In this document: in pieces, positions 62,430 to 64,000 of the stretch
Position numbering within the stretch: position 1 is the first letter of the stretch
Layout: each line of letters starts with the position of its first letter
Assembly (NCBI RefSeq): GCF_037201975.1
Contig: NZ_CP147520.1
Coordinates: forward strand, 1,426,001-1,490,000
Origin: Streptomyces sp. TG1A-60
GTDB lineage: Bacteria; Actinomycetota; Actinomycetes; Streptomycetales; Streptomycetaceae
Length of the DNA: 64,000 nt
Direction: 5' to 3'
The notes under the pieces: model-generated
Told to the model about the DNA's origin: nothing
The model's input: the letters and a program-made list of their open reading frames with translations, nothing else
The model's database searches: none
Made by a program: the position numbers and the translations under genes

Positions 62430-63194
62430 CTACGACCTCACCAAGAGCTGGAAGTCGAACGAGTAGCGGGATGCCCGGTAGATGTGGGTGCCGTATTCGA
62501 CTGCTCGTCCCGTGTCGTCGAAGGTCGTGCGTTGCATGGTGAGGAGGGGGGCGTTCTCCGGCTCGCTGAGGCGGTCGGCCTCGTCCGCGGTGGCCGATCT
62601 CGCGCCGATCGTCTGGCGGGCGCTGTGGAGGGTGATGCCCGCGGCGCGCATGAGGCGGTAGAGCCCGGTGGCCTCCAGTTGGGGGGAACCGAGGTCGAGG
62701 AGGTCGCTGGGGAGGTAGTTGCAGAGGTAGGCCATCGGTTCGCCGTGGGCCAGACGGAGTCGCTCGATGCGGTGGACCTCGCCGCCCTCGGCGACGGCGA
62801 GGGCGGCGGCGACCTCGGCGGAGGCGGTGACCATGGTGTTGAGGAGGACGCGGGTGGCGGGGCGCTGGCCGGCGGCCTCCAGGTCGTCGTAGAGGCTGCT
62901 GAGTTCCAGGGGGCGTTTGACCTGGCTGTGGACGACCTGGGTGCCCACGCCCCGGCGGCGTACGAGCAGCCCCTTGTCGACCAGGGACTGGATGGCCTGG
63001 CGGACGGTGGGACGGGACAGGCCCAGGCGGGCGGCCAGCTCGATCTCGTTGCCCAGCAGACTGCCCGGGGTCAGCTCGCCGCGCTCGATCGCGGCCTCCA
63101 GCTGCTGGGACAGCTGGAAGTAGAGCGGGACCGGGCTGCTGCGGTCAACGCTCAGCTGGAGCGACACGGTCGGATCCACTTCTGGTTTCGGCAC
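62430..63194 (-). CDS. GntR-family regulator with UTRA domain
   Basis: A 254-residue HutC/UTRA-type GntR protein. The winged helix (SPVPLYFQLSQQLEAAIERG; RLGLSRPTVRQAIQSLVDKG) is followed by RRRGVGTQVV and a UTRA ligand domain (PLELSSLYDDLEAAGQRPAT to YSFDFQLLVRS). Start GTG 63194 is preferred because the homology begins there. It diverges from a Gfo/Idh/MocA dehydrogenase gene across a 102-bp region with a perfect 12-bp palindrome, its probable operator. Sugar or inositol catabolism is the likely regulon. Confidence 0.9.
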   Translation of the reverse strand: MPKPEVDPTVSLQLSVDRSSPVPLYFQLSQQLEAAIERGELTPGSLLGNEIELAARLGLSRPTVRQAIQSLVDKGLLVRRRGVGTQVVHSQVKRPLELSSLYDDLEAAGQRPATRVLLNTMVTASAEVAAALAVAEGGEVHRIERLRLAHGEPMAYLCNYLPSDLLDLGSPQLEATGLYRLMRAAGITLHSARQTIGARSATADEADRLSEPENAPLLTMQRTTFDDTGRAVEYGTHIYRASRYSFDFQLLVRS

Positions 63195-63243
63195 GGGCCG
63201 AGCGTAGCCCCGGTGCTTGTCGACGGGAAGTTGCGTAGTTCGG

Positions 63244-63255
63244 TTGTCCGGACAA
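63244..63255. promoter_or_regulatory. Palindrome TTGTCCGGACAA, likely GntR operator
   Basis: A perfect 12-bp palindrome lies between the divergent GntR and dehydrogenase genes, directly ahead of a TTGACA hexamer (63260-63265). This is a classical autoregulated-repressor layout. Confidence 0.65.
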
Positions 63256-63259
63256 ACCA

Positions 63260-63289
63260 TTGACACGGCGGCTGGTGCGACCCCACTTT
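63260..63289 (+). promoter_or_regulatory. Putative promoter of the dehydrogenase gene
   Basis: TTGACA at 63260-63265 is a perfect -35 hexamer; CACTTT at 63284-63289, 18 bp away, is a weak -10. A transcript from here would be almost leaderless before ATG 63297, and the GntR palindrome abuts the -35. Confidence 0.45.
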
Positions 63290-63296
63290 GTTTCCC

Positions 63297-64000
63297 ATGC
63301 GCATCGGACTCATCGGAGCTGGTCGGATCGGTACCATCCACGCGACCACGCTCAGCCGCCACCGTGATGTCGGCTCTCTGATCATTACGGATGTCGACGC
63401 GGCACGAGCCCATGACCTGGCGGATCGCCTGGGAGAGACGGCGGCGCCGGGCGTGGACGAGATCTTCACCTGGGGTGTGGACGCCGTGGTCATAACGGCG
63501 GCGACCTCGGCCCACGGCGAACTGATCGGTCGGGCAGCACGCTCGGGGCTGCCGGTGTTCTGCGAGAAACCCATCGCCGTGGATCTGCCGGGCACCTTAA
63601 GCGCGCTGACCGAGGTCGACGCGGCCGGGACCGTGCTGCAGATGGGCTTCCAGCGGCGTTTCGACTCCGGCTACGTCACCGCGCGGGAGGCGGTGCGCTC
63701 GGGCCGGCTCGGGCGGCTGCACACCGTACGGGCGCTGACGGCCGACCAGACGCCGCCGCCCGCGGAGTACCTGCCGATCTCCGGGGGTATCTACAGGGAC
63801 TGCCTGATCCATGACTTCGACGTCGTGCGGTGGGTGACGGGGCGTGAGGTCGCCACCGTGTACGCCACCGGGTCGGACGCCGGGCACCCGATGTTCCGGG
63901 AGGCGCATGACGTCGACACGGCGGCGGTCGTGCTCACGCTGGAGGACGGGACGCTCGTCACGGCCACGGCTGCGCGGGTGAACGGGGCCGGGTACGACGT
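63297..64000 (+). CDS. Gfo/Idh/MocA-family oxidoreductase (inositol dehydrogenase-like), 3' end beyond window
   Basis: The first ~234 residues are in the window. MRIGLIGAGRIGTIHATTLS is the NAD(P)-binding Rossmann motif, AVVITAATSAHGELIGRAAR and LPVFCEKPIAVDL (EKP motif with catalytic Lys) identify the family, and GGIYRDCLIHDFDVVRWVTG holds the D...HD(F)D catalytic set. This arrangement is typical of myo-inositol 2-dehydrogenases and related sugar dehydrogenases. Divergent from the UTRA-GntR gene, and probably repressed by it. Confidence 0.92.
   Translation, partial: MRIGLIGAGRIGTIHATTLSRHRDVGSLIITDVDAARAHDLADRLGETAAPGVDEIFTWGVDAVVITAATSAHGELIGRAARSGLPVFCEKPIAVDLPGTLSALTEVDAAGTVLQMGFQRRFDSGYVTAREAVRSGRLGRLHTVRALTADQTPPPAEYLPISGGIYRDCLIHDFDVVRWVTGREVATVYATGSDAGHPMFREAHDVDTAAVVLTLEDGTLVTATAARVNGAGYD

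Noticed and set aside
1..64000. tRNA, rRNA and insertion-sequence transposase genes
   Set aside because: No tRNA-like cloverleaf, rRNA segment or transposase motif was recognised by eye; a covariance-model search would be needed to exclude small RNAs.

Overview
The window is very high-GC DNA with long codon-biased genes, many 4-bp ATGA/GTGA stop-start overlaps, rare TTA codons and a family mix (Sfp-type PPTase, AfsA homologue, type III PKS with methyltransferase and flavoprotein, ROK kinase, SWIM/SNF2 pair) that points to a Streptomyces chromosome. It is an accessory, biosynthesis-rich stretch that passes into more conserved chromosomal genes on the right.

Region A (1-16.9 kb) looks like a remodelled natural-product cluster. 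On the minus strand are a 3-hydroxyacyl-CoA dehydrogenase (cut by the window edge), a KASIII and a crotonyl-CoA carboxylase/reductase, a C4/ethylmalonyl-CoA supply set. A scar follows (about 3.23-3.53 kb) in which the start of a ketosynthase runs into a piece of a thioester-reductase domain. Then come an ECF sigma factor and a minus-strand operon holding a whole phenylacetyl-CoA epoxidase-type oxygenase (paaABCDE) plus a tryptophan-to-anthranilate route (tryptophan dioxygenase, a frame-disrupted formamidase, kynureninase). Divergent from it are an acyl carrier protein and an AMP-dependent acyl ligase, followed by a second KASIII, a small LuxR-type regulator and a phosphopantetheinyl transferase.

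Region B (17.0-41.3 kb) is a separate, apparently intact lipid/polyketide cluster. A leftward operon encodes a stand-alone ACP, a cyclopropane-fatty-acid-synthase-like methyltransferase, a DAO-family flavin oxidase, a thioester-reductase-like SDR and a classical SDR. A rightward ten-gene operon encodes an alpha/beta-hydrolase fold protein, two type I PKS proteins (ACP-KS-AT-DH-KR-ACP and KS-AT-ACP-TE), a KASIII-like enzyme lacking the usual His, two flavoproteins, an AfsA homologue, an SDR, a fatty-acid desaturase and a fatty-acyl-AMP ligase. A coherent reading is that an unsaturated fatty acid is activated and loaded, extended once with methylmalonate (reduced to an alkene) and once with malonate (left as a beta-ketone), and that the beta-ketoacyl chain is tailored by the AfsA-like enzyme. 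The first and last genes of this operon each carry an early TTA codon.

Immediately downstream (41.5-42.6 kb), behind a large hairpin, sits a complete gene for the RNA polymerase alpha subunit, far from its usual ribosomal-protein neighbours and next to a truncated PaaX-family regulator. A second rpoA at the end of a biosynthetic operon is the most striking feature of the window and suggests target duplication as self-resistance.

Region C (43-64 kb) holds a secreted hydrolase, an NMT1/SsuA-type ABC importer, an srsABC-like phenolic-lipid set (type III PKS, ICMT-family methyltransferase, flavoprotein) with a UbiA prenyltransferase, a cytochrome oxidase subunit I with a small partner, a SWIM/SNF2 pair, a ROK kinase operon, a GntR/UTRA regulator and the start of a divergent Gfo/Idh/MocA dehydrogenase. 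Gene fragments (PaaX, SnoaL-like, D-lactate dehydrogenase-like) between these blocks record past rearrangements.
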